The notes: generated by a model not told the origin, from the sequence alone. 64,000 nt of DNA from Diospyros lotus (GCF_014633365.1 NC_068352.1:1302001-1366000), one strand, 5' to 3'; numbered from the stretch's first letter, positions 23,701-35,688 are shown. Program-made: numbers and translations.

Positions 23701-25276
23701 TGAGGCGCTCATTGCCGGGCTCAGACTAGCGAAACAGATGGGAGTCAGGGATCTGGAGGTATATTCGGACTCAAATTTGATTGTGCAGCAGGTCACAGGA
23801 GAGTTCGAGGCCCGAGAGGACGTCATGGCCCAATACTTGGCGATAGCCAAGGATCTTATGGCGCGATTTCGGATAGTGAAAATCAATCATGTCCCACGAG
23901 CGCAGAATGCAGTGGCGGATGCTCTCTCAAGGATAGCTGCTTCTTCCTTCCCTAGGAATTCCCGAGCTGTTTACATGGAGTCGTTGCCCCAGAAGAGCAT
24001 AGAGACTGAGGCAGAGCAGCTTTGCGTAGAAGGGGTTGAAAGTTGGATGGATCCCATCGTAGCACATCTGACCAAGGGATGGCTACCCGAGGAGGAACTG
24101 GAAAGTCGAAAACTCAAGCGCCAGGCTGCCAAGTTTCTACTGGTGGGATTAGACCTTTATAAGAAATCCTTCACTCAGCCGCTACTGAAGTGTGTGGGGC
24201 CGATCGAGGCCGACTACATCCTAAGGGAGATCCACGAAGGGATTTGCGGCAGTCACATCGGAGCTCGGTCTCTCTCCCAGAAGGCACTTCGGCAGGGGTA
24301 TTACTGGCCGACAATGATGAGCGACGCTGGGCATTTGGTCCAGACTTGTGAGAGATGCCAAAAAACCTCCAACCTGGTTCACACCCCGGCAGCCGAACTC
24401 ACCCACCTGGCCTCACCTTGTCCGTTTGCCAGGTGGGGAGTCGATATCCTCGGGCCTTTTCCACTAGCGGCTGGACAGAACAAATACTTGATAGCAGCCA
24501 TCGACTACTTCACTAAGTGGGTGGAGGCCGAGCCTGTGGCGACTATTACAGGTCGGAGGGTAAAACAATTCCTTTGGAAATCCATCGTCTGCCGGTTTGG
24601 TATTCCAAGGGTGCTAATAACTGACAACGGCACCCAATTCGAAGACCGATCAGTGCAAGAATGGTGCCGAGAGTTGGGGATTAAGCAACATTTTACCTCG
24701 GTCGCCCATCCTCAAGCTAATGGGCAAGTAGAGCTTACGAACAGGACCATTCTACAAGGACTCCGAGCTCGGGTTGAGAAGGAAGACGGTCAATGGGTAG
24801 ATGAGCTCCCCAGTATACTATGGTCTTATCGAACCACACCGCGAACGGCTACAGGAGAATGCCCTTTCACATTGTGTTATGGCTCGGAGGCTCTCATCCC
24901 TGTCGAGATTGGGGTGAGGAGCTACCGAGTGGAGCATTTCGATCCCGAGATTAACGAGCAAGGGCTAAGGTGCAACTTGGATTTGATGGATGAGCTCCAA
25001 GACCTGGCACGAATTCGACAAGCCGCATATAACCGGCGCATTGCTAGGTACTACAATCGACGAGTCCACGCTAGGAGCTTCATGCCAGGAGATCTTGTTC
25101 TACGATGGTTCGACGTAAGCCATCCTCGGGACATGAATAAACTAACTCCGAATTGGGAAGGGCCGTACCGGGTGGTGGAATCCCTAAGTCCGGGGGCATA
25201 TCGACTAGAAGACATGGAAGGCAAGCCCCTGAAGCATACTTGGAATGTGCAGAACTTAAGGAAGTTTTATCAATGA
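20789..25276 (+). CDS. Gag-Pol polyprotein, unit 1 (intact frame, N-terminally truncated Gag)
   Basis: About 1495 aa from the first ATG; the frame is open upstream to a TAG at about 20671, and the gag-like residues before the ATG show that Gag is cut off. In order: Gag C-terminus with a CRFHRDHGHDTEDC zinc-knuckle-like motif (residues 87-100); aspartic protease VDPGSSSEIL (about 233); RT with YVDDMLVKS (about 650); RNase H (about 790-910); a second, archaeal-type RNase H starting LSVDGSSS (about 930) with NNEAEYEALIAGL and YSDSN; integrase with HHCC finger (about 1150-1190), Asp in WGVDILGPF (1218), Asp in ITDNGTQFED (1279) and Glu in GQVELTNR (1315), ending with a GPYRVV motif. It differs from units 2 and 3 at E/Q in the zinc motif, E/K at about 272 and A/S at about 1214. 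Confidence 0.93.
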   Translation: MKVKRAEQPDRKEREKEKKKPAPEQKTDYRPSRAPDRPSFGGARGSPVNYTPLNTSRAEILLALEDKNYLRRPPPLKSPPNTRSKKKYCRFHRDHGHDTEDCIQLKEEIQELINRGYLRDFVGRGGTSSGKVEPKSEHRGRSPTRDRFRERSRTPPRREGKQPSEEGGQKFILYTLAAGTVPGSHSTAPKSTVKEGVVITFSEEDLLSYPSYSDPLVITAQVGEWEMRRILVDPGSSSEILYKRAFLGMGFTLDQLRPVRVPLVGFDGMVIHSEGLIRLPLTVGSGPHKSRVTLDFLVADVPSAYNMILGRSGLSALRAVPSTYHMVLKFPTSGGIGKVRGDQRQARECYVASLSATMAKGSELDSGPNQEAVPQAGQGQMETKQVRDPSIGASQRSVREEGQNSAAPPTVVTSFILEGLEEPKTSEPVDELEEVPLGEELDRTVRISAKLQEPLRSEILSLLRRYQDVFAWSTLDMPGIDPAIMTHRLGLYPDCVPVRQRKRKFASERAKAIEAEVEKLMEANHIREVNYPEWLANVVLVSKGSGKWRLCIDFKDLNKAYPKDSYPLPRIDALIDGTAGCQLMSFLDAFQGYHQIPLHPEDQEKTAFITDKATYCYRVMPFGLKNAGATYQRLVNKLFKAQLGRNMEAYVDDMLVKSLLAEQHPDDLEECLRTLRQYQMKLNPAKCAFGVTAGKFLGFMVHYRGIEANPSKIKAILEMPPPRSIKEVQRLTGRIAALGRFLSRSAERQLPFFKALTRVQNFAWTEECQEAFEQLKQCLVSPPVLAKPQPGESLYIYLAASDEAVSSVLVREEDKIQKPVYYVSKRLAGAEIRYTPTEKLAYALVISARKLRPYFEAHHIIVLSSQPLRHVLGKPDLSGRMLKWAVELSAFDIDYRPRPAIKAQALADFILEGTLPEEADEGISQTWTLSVDGSSSVGGSGAGLLLQGPDGQAWPYALHFEFNASNNEAEYEALIAGLRLAKQMGVRDLEVYSDSNLIVQQVTGEFEAREDVMAQYLAIAKDLMARFRIVKINHVPRAQNAVADALSRIAASSFPRNSRAVYMESLPQKSIETEAEQLCVEGVESWMDPIVAHLTKGWLPEEELESRKLKRQAAKFLLVGLDLYKKSFTQPLLKCVGPIEADYILREIHEGICGSHIGARSLSQKALRQGYYWPTMMSDAGHLVQTCERCQKTSNLVHTPAAELTHLASPCPFARWGVDILGPFPLAAGQNKYLIAAIDYFTKWVEAEPVATITGRRVKQFLWKSIVCRFGIPRVLITDNGTQFEDRSVQEWCRELGIKQHFTSVAHPQANGQVELTNRTILQGLRARVEKEDGQWVDELPSILWSYRTTPRTATGECPFTLCYGSEALIPVEIGVRSYRVEHFDPEINEQGLRCNLDLMDELQDLARIRQAAYNRRIARYYNRRVHARSFMPGDLVLRWFDVSHPRDMNKLTPNWEGPYRVVESLSPGAYRLEDMEGKPLKHTWNVQNLRKFYQ

Positions 25277-25385
25277 GTAGGGGAATTCCCTGAATCTCTT
25301 TGTACTCTTTTTCTTTACGACTAATGGCAAGGCTTCTCTTCATCTAATAGCAATTGTCCAAAGGATCATACTTCCTCGAAGAAAA

Positions 25386-25930
25386 AACCAAGGGTCACGA
25401 GCCCTAGGCCGTTTTCAAAAGAGGACTAAGGGCCATGAAAAAAAAAAAAAAACTCTAGCTAACACCCTCCTTCGCGTGGGAGTGGCTAAAAACCAAGGGT
25501 CACGAGCCTTAGGCCGTTCTCAAAAGAGGACTAAGGGCCATGAAAAACTCTAGCTAACACCCTCCTTCGCGTGGGAGTGGCTAAAAACCAAGGGTCACGA
25601 GCCCTAGGCCGTTCTCAAAAGAGGACTAAGGGCCATGAAAAAAAACTCTAGCTAACACCCTCCTTCGCGTGGGAGTGGCTAAAAACCAAGGGTCACGAGC
25701 CCTAGGCCGTTCTCAAAAGAGGACTAAGGGCCATGGAAAAACTCTGGCTAACACCCTCCTTCGCGTGGGAGTGGCTAAAACCCAAGGGTCACGAGCCCTA
25801 GGCTGTCCTCAAAAGTAGACTAAGGGCCATGGAAAAACTCTGGCCAAACACCCTCCTTCGCGTGGGAGTCGCTAGAATCCAAGGGTCACGAGCCCTAGGC
25901 TGTCCCCAACGGCGGACTAATGGCCAAGGA
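25386..25930. repeat. Tandem repeat block, about 96-bp period, unit 1
   Basis: Six imperfect copies of a unit containing CAAGGGTCACGAGCCCTAGG, GAGGACTAAGGGCCATG and CACCCTCCTTCGCGTGGGAG between pol and the antisense gene. The first copy has a run of 15 A (16 in units 2 and 3). Confidence 0.9.
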
Positions 25931-26162
25931 AAAATTACAACACAGCACCCCCCTGATTGTTGACCTAGGGAGAACAAAGAGTCAAATTCACCCTCGTCAA
26001 CTATGGAAGGGATCGAGGCTCAACTAGTCTCAAGTCCATATGTTCGCAAGCAAAAGATGAACAGTCAAAGTGAAGCACTGTATAAAAACGGGAGGATCCA
26101 ACACATGATAATAGGGGAAGTACAAAAAGGCCCTAGCTAGAAAAAAAAAGAAGAAGAAGAGC

Positions 26163-28002
26163 TCAAGCATCAGGAGGCGCATCACCATCGTCAGCCATCT
26201 CCGAGTCCTCCATCCCGGCCACAATCTCCGCAACAGACCGAACAGTGTACATGTCCAAGTCTGGATGGGCTCGTAATACCTCTGTCTCATGAGCTTGGAA
26301 TCCCTTTGTCCAAGCGTCCTGCAGGTTCTTCTGGAGGAACTCCTCTACCTCAGGAAGCTTGATGGGCTCGGCATACTTGCGCTCGTATTGGCGAATGATT
26401 GAGTTCGCCCGAGATAGCTTGGAGCTCGTCCGAGATAGCTCTGCCTCTAGCCCCTGAATACGTAGGTCTGAAGCCTGCCGCTGGGAGGACAACTCATCCA
26501 AGTTCTTCCTGTGGCTCTCCAGTAACTCGTCCCTCTCCTGCAGCTGGGTGTCTAGTTCCAAGGTCTTCTTGGAAGCTTGAGAGAAACGTCCGGAAAAGTC
26601 CGAAACGAGTGTGACCACCTGCAATAGGCAAGGCAAGTAAGGACAACATAGATGAGACTGGAGGATGTTGATAAAGTATAGATGATTACCTGAGCCAGAT
26701 ACTTGCACAATGTGGCTTCAATGGCCTCCGAGGACTGCTCGGCCAACACCTGACGATCGGCAGGAGTGGCAAAGTGGTGAATCATACGTCTGGCCACCTG
26801 AGTGTTCCGGCTAAGATCGCTTGCCTTCACTCCCCAATCGGGAACATGGTCTGGACTATGGGGAGGAGACTCCGGGGCTGGCATGAGCTCTCTCGGAGGA
26901 TGGGAAGTCCTCTTCCTTTTAGTATGACTAGGCTCTCCTTCCTCAGCAGGAGGAGCATTCAAGGTAGCCTTTCCCCCCGTAAGAGCTGGGGCGCCCTCGT
27001 CCTCCACGGGTCTCCGTTTGTTCTTCCCCCAGATGAAAGCTGTGCTCACCATTTCAGCTGCAAATGTGCAAACAAGATATTAAGGGCAAGAAAAACGAGT
27101 TAGAAAAGTATGAAAATAGTGGGAAAATGACTACCCAAAGTGACATCAGGCTCGAAGCAAGTGTGAGTGGATAAACCCCCCAGGTACAAGGTGCGATCAC
27201 ATATCAGGATCCGAGCGCTGATAGGGTTCAGCTCTCTCAAAATCTGAATATTGTGAAGCTCGTCCTGCGTGATCTTGCGACTACGGACCTTTGAGGGCTG
27301 GAAAGCCCACTCAACTGGCACCCCGAAGCTGACCCCCCGGTCTTTCAAGCCAGCAAAGAAAAATCTACTCTTCCATCGTTTTACCGATGTGGGGTTATCA
27401 ACTACGAACTGACGCTGGTTGAGGGGGGAAAAGGCAAATCGAGGTTCAATTTTGCTAATGGAAATTACTTTGAACATCCTAAAGAAAAGTTGAGCAGTGG
27501 GCTCAATATCCCGAGCTCGACAGCAGAGAATGAAGGTAGATAGGCACCTCCAGCCATTGGGAGTCAACTGAGAGGGGCATAATCCCACGATAGCGAACAC
27601 CTCAACTACAGGAGTCGCGAGAGGAAATCTAAGGCCGGCAGCCAAGGCCTGCTCGTAGACGGTGATACAGCCATAGGGGGCTTGGTGAGCTTTCAGACCT
27701 CGAGGTTCACTATACCAATACTCATCATGAATGAGACGGTATTTTCCCAGGAGGGGAAACAACTCCCTCTCGGTTATGGTAGAATGGTCCGTGGTTAGAT
27801 CCTCGGGTAAGCTTCCTAAGTTGGGATCACTACTAACATGAGACTCTGAAGTGGGATGGGGTAAAACTCTTTCAGGCCTCCTAAGTTTCCCAGGCCTACG
27901 AAGGGGGCCGTGAGGGGGGCTGGATAACTCGGTGTGTGATTCCTCACTACTTGAGCTGGTACTAGAGTTCTCAGAATCGGAGGAAGAAGAAGAAGAAGAC
28001 AT
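26163..28002 (-). CDS. Antisense transposon gene, copy 2 (three exons, 563 aa)
   Basis: Exons on the minus strand: 28002-27135, 27057-26690, 26618-26163, joined by GT-AG introns of 77 and 71 bp. Residues 2-30 are Ser/Glu-rich. About 70-270 is the domain known as 'putative gypsy type transposon' (Transposase_28 type). Basic KRR and KRKR clusters lie near 303 and 336, and a coiled coil spans about 430-500. Such antisense genes downstream of pol are known in Tat elements; their function is not established. This copy has no promoter region upstream: it meets truncated gag at 28140/28141, 138 bp before its ATG. Exon 1 is a hybrid sequence (left part like copy 4, right part like copy 1). Confidence 0.82.
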
Positions 28003-28237
28003 GCTAAAAGACGAGCATAAGTAGTTAAGAGAAGGTCACTGACCAGGAGAGTAAAGGCCGAGGTCAAGAAAAAACAACCACGACTGGGCTAGAGCCTCGG
28101 AGAGCTCAGTAGGCGCGATTTAGCTTGGGAAAACCTCGAGAGCTGGGCCATTTGCTCAGTCCTTAGCCAAGACTCCACCTCGTACTTTCACAGAGGCCTT
28201 AGCCCGGGCTAATAAGTACATCAACGCCGAAGAGGTG

Positions 28238-31200
28238 ATGAAGGTGAAGCGGGCGGAACAACCTGACAGGAAAGAAAGAGAAAAAGAGAAGAAAAAACCG
28301 GCCCCAGAGCAGAAGACGGACTATCGTCCCTCCCGAGCTCCCGATCGCCCGAGTTTTGGGGGTGCACGTGGAAGCCCGGTGAATTACACTCCCCTCAATA
28401 CAAGTCGAGCGGAGATTCTCCTGGCATTGGAGGATAAGAATTATTTACGGCGTCCTCCCCCGTTGAAATCTCCACCCAACACTCGAAGCAAAAAGAAGTA
28501 TTGTCGTTTTCACCGCGACCACGGCCATGATACTCAGGATTGCATCCAACTGAAAGAAGAAATACAAGAGCTTATCAACCGAGGATACCTTCGGGATTTC
28601 GTGGGTCGAGGAGGTACGAGCTCGGGCAAGGTAGAACCCAAGTCGGAGCATCGAGGGAGGTCTCCTACTCGAGATCGCTTTCGAGAGCGAAGTCGAACAC
28701 CCCCCCGGAGAGAAGGAAAGCAGCCCTCCGAGGAGGGAGGACAGAAGTTTATCTTGTACACGCTGGCGGCAGGGACAGTTCCAGGGTCCCACTCAACTGC
28801 TCCCAAGAGCACAGTAAAGGAAGGGGTGGTCATCACATTCTCTGAGGAGGATCTTCTGAGTTATCCCAGCTATTCGGATCCTCTGGTGATCACGGCTCAA
28901 GTGGGAGAGTGGGAGATGAGGCGAATCCTCGTGGACCCAGGTAGCTCTTCAGAGATTCTCTACAAGAGGGCATTCCTAGGGATGGGGTTCACGCTCGATC
29001 AGCTAAGGCCAGTCCGTGTCCCATTGGTGGGTTTTGATGGAATGGTGATCCATTCTAAAGGTTTGATCCGGTTGCCCCTGACGGTCGGTAGTGGTCCTCA
29101 TAAATCCCGAGTGACGTTGGATTTTTTGGTGGCAGATGTGCCCTCGGCGTACAATATGATCCTTGGTAGGTCTGGGCTTAGTGCTCTGAGGGCAGTACCG
29201 AGTACGTATCACATGGTGTTGAAATTCCCTACTTCGGGAGGGATTGGCAAGGTAAGAGGAGACCAGCGGCAGGCTAGGGAATGCTACGTGGCCTCTTTGA
29301 GTGCCACTATGGCCAAGGGATCAGAGTTAGACTCAGGACCGAATCAGGAGGCGGTCCCTCAAGCTGGTCAGGGTCAGATGGAGACGAAACAGGTGAGAGA
29401 CCCAAGTATAGGAGCAAGTCAGAGGTCAGTAAGGGAGGAGGGACAGAATTCCGCTGCCCCTCCCACTGTTGTTACTAGTTTCATCTTGGAAGGTCTGGAA
29501 GAGCCTAAGACTTCAGAGCCAGTGGATGAGCTCGAGGAAGTCCCACTGGGGGAAGAGCTCGATCGGACGGTGCGAATCAGTGCCAAGTTACAGGAGCCCT
29601 TGAGGTCCGAGATCCTATCACTCCTACGCCGATATCAAGATGTGTTTGCATGGTCTACCCTAGATATGCCGGGGATAGACCCAGCGATCATGACACATCG
29701 CTTGGGGCTCTACCCGGATTGTGTGCCGGTAAGACAAAGGAAGAGGAAGTTTGCCTCGGAGCGAGCTAAAGCTATAGAGGCGGAGGTGGAAAAGCTTATG
29801 GAGGCTAACCATATTCGGGAAGTCAACTACCCAGAGTGGTTAGCCAACGTGGTTCTTGTCTCCAAGGGATCGGGAAAATGGAGGCTTTGTATTGATTTTA
29901 AAGATCTTAACAAGGCTTACCCGAAAGACAGTTACCCCCTACCCAGGATTGATGCGTTGATTGACGGAACAGCGGGGGTGTCAGCTAATGAGCTTCCTGG
30001 ATGCATTCCAGGGGTACCACCAAATCCCACTACACCCTGAAGATCAGGAAAAGACGGCCTTCATCACGGATAAGGCTACCTATTGTTACCGAGTTATGCC
30101 CTTTGGGCTGAAGAACGCTGGAGCTACATATCAGAGGTTAGTCAACAAACTGTTCAAAGCTCAACTCGGTCGAAACATGGAGGCTTACGTGGATGACATG
30201 TTAGTCAAGAGTCTATTGGCTGAACAACATCCGGACGACTTGGAGGAGTGCCTCAGAACCTTACGCCAGTATCAGATGAAGCTCAACCCGGCCAAGTGTG
30301 CCTTCGGGGTTACAGCTGGTAAATTCTTGGGGTTCATGGTGCATTACCGGGGAATTGAGGCTAACCCTTCGAAGATAAAAGCCATACTCGAGATGCCTCC
30401 CCCTCGAAGTATCAAGGAAGTGCAGAGGCTAACCGGGAGGATAGCAGCTTTAGGGAGGTTCTTGTCAAGATCTGCGGAAAGACAGTTGCCATTCTTTAAG
30501 GCCTTGACTCGAGTCCAGAATTTTGCATGGACAGAGGAATGCCAGGAGGCATTTGAGCAGCTGAAACAATGTCTAGTCTCCCCCCCAGTCCTGGCAAAAC
30601 CACAGCCAGGAGAGTCACTATATATTTACCTAGCTGCCTCGGATGAAGCTGTCAGTTCGGTTTTGGTACGGGAGGAGGACAAAATCCAAAAGCCGGTCTA
30701 TTATGTGAGCAAAAGGTTGGCTGGCGCTGAGATTCGTTACACTCCAACAGAAAAGTTGGCCTATGCTCTAGTCATCTCCGCTCGAAAGTTGAGGCCCTAC
30801 TTTGAGGCACACCACATTATCGTCCTATCAAGTCAGCCGCTGAGGCATGTGCTGGGAAAGCCGGACTTGTCGGGGAGGATGCTCAAATGGGCAGTAGAGC
30901 TGAGTGCTTTCGACATCGACTATCGACCTCGGCCGGCCATCAAGGCGCAGGCTCTTGCCGACTTCATCCTGGAAGGCACCCTACCAGAGGAAGCAGACGA
31001 AGGGATTTCCCAGACTTGGACTCTCTCTGTAGATGGCAGCTCAAGTGTCGGAGGCAGTGGCGCTGGATTACTACTGCAGGGCCCCGATGGCCAAGCTTGG
31101 CCGTATGCCCTCCACTTCGAGTTCAATGCCTCTAACAATGAGGCCGAGTATGAGGCGCTCATTGCCGGGCTCAGACTAGCGAAACAGATGGGAGTCAGGG

Positions 31201-32726
31201 ATCTGGAGGTATATTCGGACTCAAATTTGATTGTGCAGCAGGTCACAGGAGAGTTCGAGGCCCGAGAGGACGTCATGGCCCAATACTTGGCGATAGCCAA
31301 GGATCTTATGGCGCGATTTCGGATAGTGAAAATCAATCATGTCCCACGAGCGCAGAATGCAGTGGCGGATGCTCTCTCAAGGATAGCTGCTTCTTCCTTC
31401 CCTAGGAATTCCCGAGCTGTTTACATGGAGTCGTTGCCCCAGAAGAGCATAGAGACTGAGGCAGAGCAGCTTTGCGTAGAAGGGGTTGAAAGTTGGATGG
31501 ATCCCATCGTAGCACATCTGACCAAGGGATGGCTACCCGAGGAGGAACTGGAAAGTCGAAAACTCAAGCGCCAGGCTGCCAAGTTTCTACTGGTGGGATT
31601 AGACCTTTATAAGAAATCCTTCACTCAGCCGCTACTGAAGTGTGTGGGGCCGATCGAGGCCGACTACATCCTAAGGGAGATCCACGAAGGGATTTGCGGC
31701 AGTCACATCGGAGCTCGGTCTCTCTCCCAGAAGGCACTTCGGCAGGGGTATTACTGGCCGACAATGATGAGCGACGCTGGGCATTTGGTCCAGACTTGTG
31801 AGAGATGCCAAAAAACCTCCAACCTGGTTCACACCCCGGCAGCCGAACTCACCCACCTGGCCTCACCTTGTCCGTTTTCCAGGTGGGGAGTCGATATCCT
31901 CGGGCCTTTTCCACTAGCGGCTGGACAGAACAAATACTTGATAGCAGCCATCGACTACTTCACTAAGTGGGTGGAGGCCGAGCCTGTGGCGACTATTACA
32001 GGTCGGAGGGTAAAACAATTCCTTTGGAAATCCATCGTCTGCCGGTTTGGTATTCCAAGGGTGCTAATAACTGACAACGGCACCCAATTCGAAGACCGAT
32101 CAGTGCAAGAATGGTGCCGAGAGTTGGGGATTAAGCAACATTTTACCTCGGTCGCCCATCCTCAAGCTAATGGGCAAGTAGAGCTTACGAACAGGACCAT
32201 TCTACAAGGACTCCGAGCTCGGGTTGAGAAGGAAGACGGTCAATGGGTAGATGAGCTCCCCAGTATACTATGGTCTTATCGAACCACACCGCGAACGGCT
32301 ACAGGAGAATGCCCTTTCACATTGTGTTATGGCTCGGAGGCTCTCATCCCTGTCGAGATTGGGGTGAGGAGCTACCGAGTGGAGCATTTCGATCCCGAGA
32401 TTAACGAGCAAGGGCTAAGGTGCAACTTGGATTTGATGGATGAGCTCCAAGACCTGGCACGAATTCGACAAGCCGCATATAACCGGCGCATTGCTAGGTA
32501 CTACAATCGACGAGTCCACGCTAGGAGCTTCATGCCAGGAGATCTTGTTCTACGATGGTTCGACGTAAGCCATCCTCGGGACATGAATAAACTAACTCCG
32601 AATTGGGAAGGGCCGTACCGGGTGGTGGAATCCCTAAGTCCGGGGGCATATCGACTAGAAGACATGGAAGGCAAGCCCCTGAAGCATACTTGGAATGTGC
32701 AGAACTTAAGGAAGTTTTATCAATGA
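28238..32726 (+). pseudogene. Gag-Pol polyprotein, unit 2, frameshifted in RT
   Basis: Same domain order as unit 1. A run of five G at 29974-29978 (four G in units 1 and 3) shifts the frame early in the reverse transcriptase, so the first frame stops at 30040. RT catalytic YVDD, both RNase H domains and integrase lie in the second frame (to 32726). Everything else is intact and matches unit 3. The change arose after the unit was duplicated, or is a homopolymer consensus error. Confidence 0.9.
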
Positions 32727-32835
32727 GTAGGGGAATTCCCTGAATCTCTTTGTACTCTTTTTCTTTACGACTAATGGCAAGGCTTCTCTTCATCTAATAG
32801 CAATTGTCCAAAGGATCATACTTCCTCGAAGAAAA

Positions 32836-33381
32836 AACCAAGGGTCACGAGCCCTAGGCCGTTTTCAAAAGAGGACTAAGGGCCATGAAAAAAAAAAAAA
32901 AAACTCTAGCTAACACCCTCCTTCGCGTGGGAGTGGCTAAAAACCAAGGGTCACGAGCCTTAGGCCGTTCTCAAAAGAGGACTAAGGGCCATGAAAAACT
33001 CTAGCTAACACCCTCCTTCGCGTGGGAGTGGCTAAAAACCAAGGGTCACGAGCCCTAGGCCGTTCTCAAAAGAGGACTAAGGGCCATGAAAAAAAACTCT
33101 AGCTAACACCCTCCTTCGCGTGGGAGTGGCTAAAACCCAAGGGTCACGAGCCCTAGGCCGTTCTCAAAAGAGGACTAAGGGCCATGGAAAAACTCTGGCT
33201 AACACCCTCCTTCGCGTGGGAGTGGCTAAAACCCAAGGGTCACGAGCCCTAGGCTGTCCTCAAAAGTAGACTAAGGGCCATGGAAAAACTCTGGCCAAAC
33301 ACCCTCCTTCGCGTGGGAGTCGCTAGAATCCAAGGGTCACGAGCCCTAGGCTGTCCCCAACGGCGGACTAATGGCCAAGGA
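32836..33381. repeat. Tandem repeat block, unit 2
   Basis: Same six-copy block as in unit 1, with a 16-A run and one AAAACCC variant shared with unit 3. Confidence 0.88.
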
Positions 33382-33613
33382 AAAATTACAACACAGCACC
33401 CCCCTGATTGTTGACCTAGGGAGAACAAAGAGTCAAATTCACCCTCGTCAACTATGGAAGGGATCGAGGCTCAACTAGTCTCAAGTCCATATGTTCGCAA
33501 GCAAAAGATGAACAGTCAAAGTGAAGCACTGTATAAAAACGGGAGGATCCAACACATGATAATAGGGGAAGTACAAAAAGGCCCTAGCTAGAAAAAAAAA
33601 GAAGAAGAAGAGC

Positions 33614-35453
33614 TCAAGCATCAGGAGGCGCATCACCATCGTCAGCCATCTCCGAGTCCTCCATCCCGGCCACAATCTCCGCAACAGACCGAACAGTGTA
33701 CATGTCCAAGTCTGGATGGGCTCGTAATACCTCTGTCTCATGAGCTTGGAATCCCTTTGTCCAAGCGTCCTGCAGGTTCTTCTGGAGGAACTCCTCTACC
33801 TCAGGAAGCTTGATGGGCTCGGCATACTTGCGCTCGTATTGGCGAATGATTGAGTTCGCCCGAGATAGCTTGGAGCTCGTCCGAGATAGCTCTGCCTCTA
33901 GCCCCTGAATACGTAGGTCTGAAGCCTGCCGCTGGGAGGACAACTCATCCAAGTTCTTCCTGTGGCTCTCCAGTAACTCGTCCCTCTCCTGCAGCTGGGT
34001 GTCTAGTTCCAAGGTCTTCTTGGAAGCTTGAGAGAAACGTCCGGAAAAGTCCGAAACGAGTGTGACCACCTGCAATAGGCAAGGCAAGTAAGGACAACAT
34101 AGATGAGACTGGAGGATGTTGATAAAGTATAGATGATTACCTGAGCCAGATACTTGCACAATGTGGCTTCAATGGCCTCCGAGGACTGCTCGGCCAACAC
34201 CTGACGATCGGCAGGAGTGGCAAAGTGGTGAATCATACGTCTGGCCACCTGAGTGTTCCGGCTAAGATCGCTTGCCTTCACTCCCCAATCGGGAACATGG
34301 TCTGGACTATGGGGAGGAGACTCCGGGGCTGGCATGAGCTCTCTCGGAGGATGGGAAGTCCTCTTCCTTTTAGTATGACTAGGCTCTCCTTCCTCAGCAG
34401 GAGGAGCATTCAAGGTAGCCTTTCCCCCCGTAAGAGCTGGGGCGCCCTCGTCCTCCACGGGTCTCCGTTTGTTCTTCCCCCAGATGAAAGCTGTGCTCAC
34501 CATTTCAGCTGCAAATGTGCAAACAAGATATTAAGGGCAAGAAAAACGAGTTAGAAAAGTATGAAAATAGTGGGAAAATGACTACCCAAAGTGACATCAG
34601 GCTCGAAGCAAGTGTGAGTGGATAAACCCCCCAGGTACAAGGTGCGATCACATATCAGGATCCGAGCGCTGATAGGGTTCAGCTCTCTCAAAATCTGAAT
34701 ATTGTGAAGCTCGTCCTGCGTGATCTTGCGACTACGGACCTTTGAGGGCTGGAAAGCCCACTCAACTGGCACCCCGAAGCTGACCCCCCGGTCTTTCAAG
34801 CCAGCAAAGAAAAATCTACTCTTCCATCGTTTTACCGATGTGGGGTTATCAACTACGAACTGACGCTGGTTGAGGGGGGAAAAGGCAAATCGAGGTTCAA
34901 TTTTGCTAATGGAAATTACTTTGAACATCCTAAAGAAAAGTTGAGCAGTGGGCTCAATATCCCGAGCTCGACAGCAGAGAATGAAGGTAGATAGGCACCT
35001 CCAGCCATTGGGAGTCAACTGAGAGGGGCATAATCCCACGATAGCGAACACCTCAACTACAGGAGTCGCGAGAGGAAATCTAAGGCCGGCAGCCAAGGCC
35101 TGCTCGTAGACGGTGATACAGCCATAGGGGGCTTGGTGAGCTTTCAGACCTCGAGGTTCACTATACCAATACTCATCATGAATGAGACGGTATTTTCCCA
35201 GGAGGGGAAACAACTCCCTCTCGGTTATGGTAGAATGGTCCGTGGTTAGATCCTCGGGTAAGCTTCCTAAGTTGGGATCACTACTAACATGAGACTCTGA
35301 AGTGGGATGGGGTAAAACTCTTTCAGGCCTCCTAAGTTTCCCAGGCCTACGAAGGGGGCCGTGAGGGGGGCTGGATAACTCGGTGTGTGATTCCTCACTA
35401 CTTGAGCTGGTACTAGAGTTCTCAGAATCGGAGGAAGAAGAAGAAGAAGACAT
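33614..35453 (-). CDS. Antisense transposon gene, copy 3 (three exons, 563 aa)
   Basis: Exons 35453-34586, 34508-34141 and 34069-33614 on the minus strand; sequence matches copy 2. Upstream is truncated gag (junction 35591/35592), so it too lacks the promoter and first leader exon found only beside copy 4. Domain content is as in copy 2: Ser-rich start, gypsy-type transposon domain, basic clusters and a C-terminal coiled coil. Confidence 0.82.
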
Positions 35454-35688
35454 GCTAAAAGACGAGCATAAGTAGTTAAGAGAAGGTCACTGACCAGGAG
35501 AGTAAAGGCCGAGGTCAAGAAAAAACAACCACGACTGGGCTAGAGCCTCGGAGAGCTCAGTAGGCGCGATTTAGCTTGGGAAAACCTCGAGAGCTGGGCC
35601 ATTTGCTCAGTCCTTAGCCAAGACTCCACCTCGTACTTTCACAGAGGCCTTAGCCCGGGCTAATAAGTACATCAACGCCGAAGAGGTG

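Larger units (their letters stand above)
28141..35591 (+). repeat. Gypsy interior, tandem unit 2 (7451 bp)
   Basis: Co-linear with 20692-28140 and 35592-43041. It differs from unit 3 by an extra G at 29974-29978, and from unit 1 by that G, one extra A in the tandem-repeat block and a few substitutions. The length differences are fully accounted for by these indels. Confidence 0.92.
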
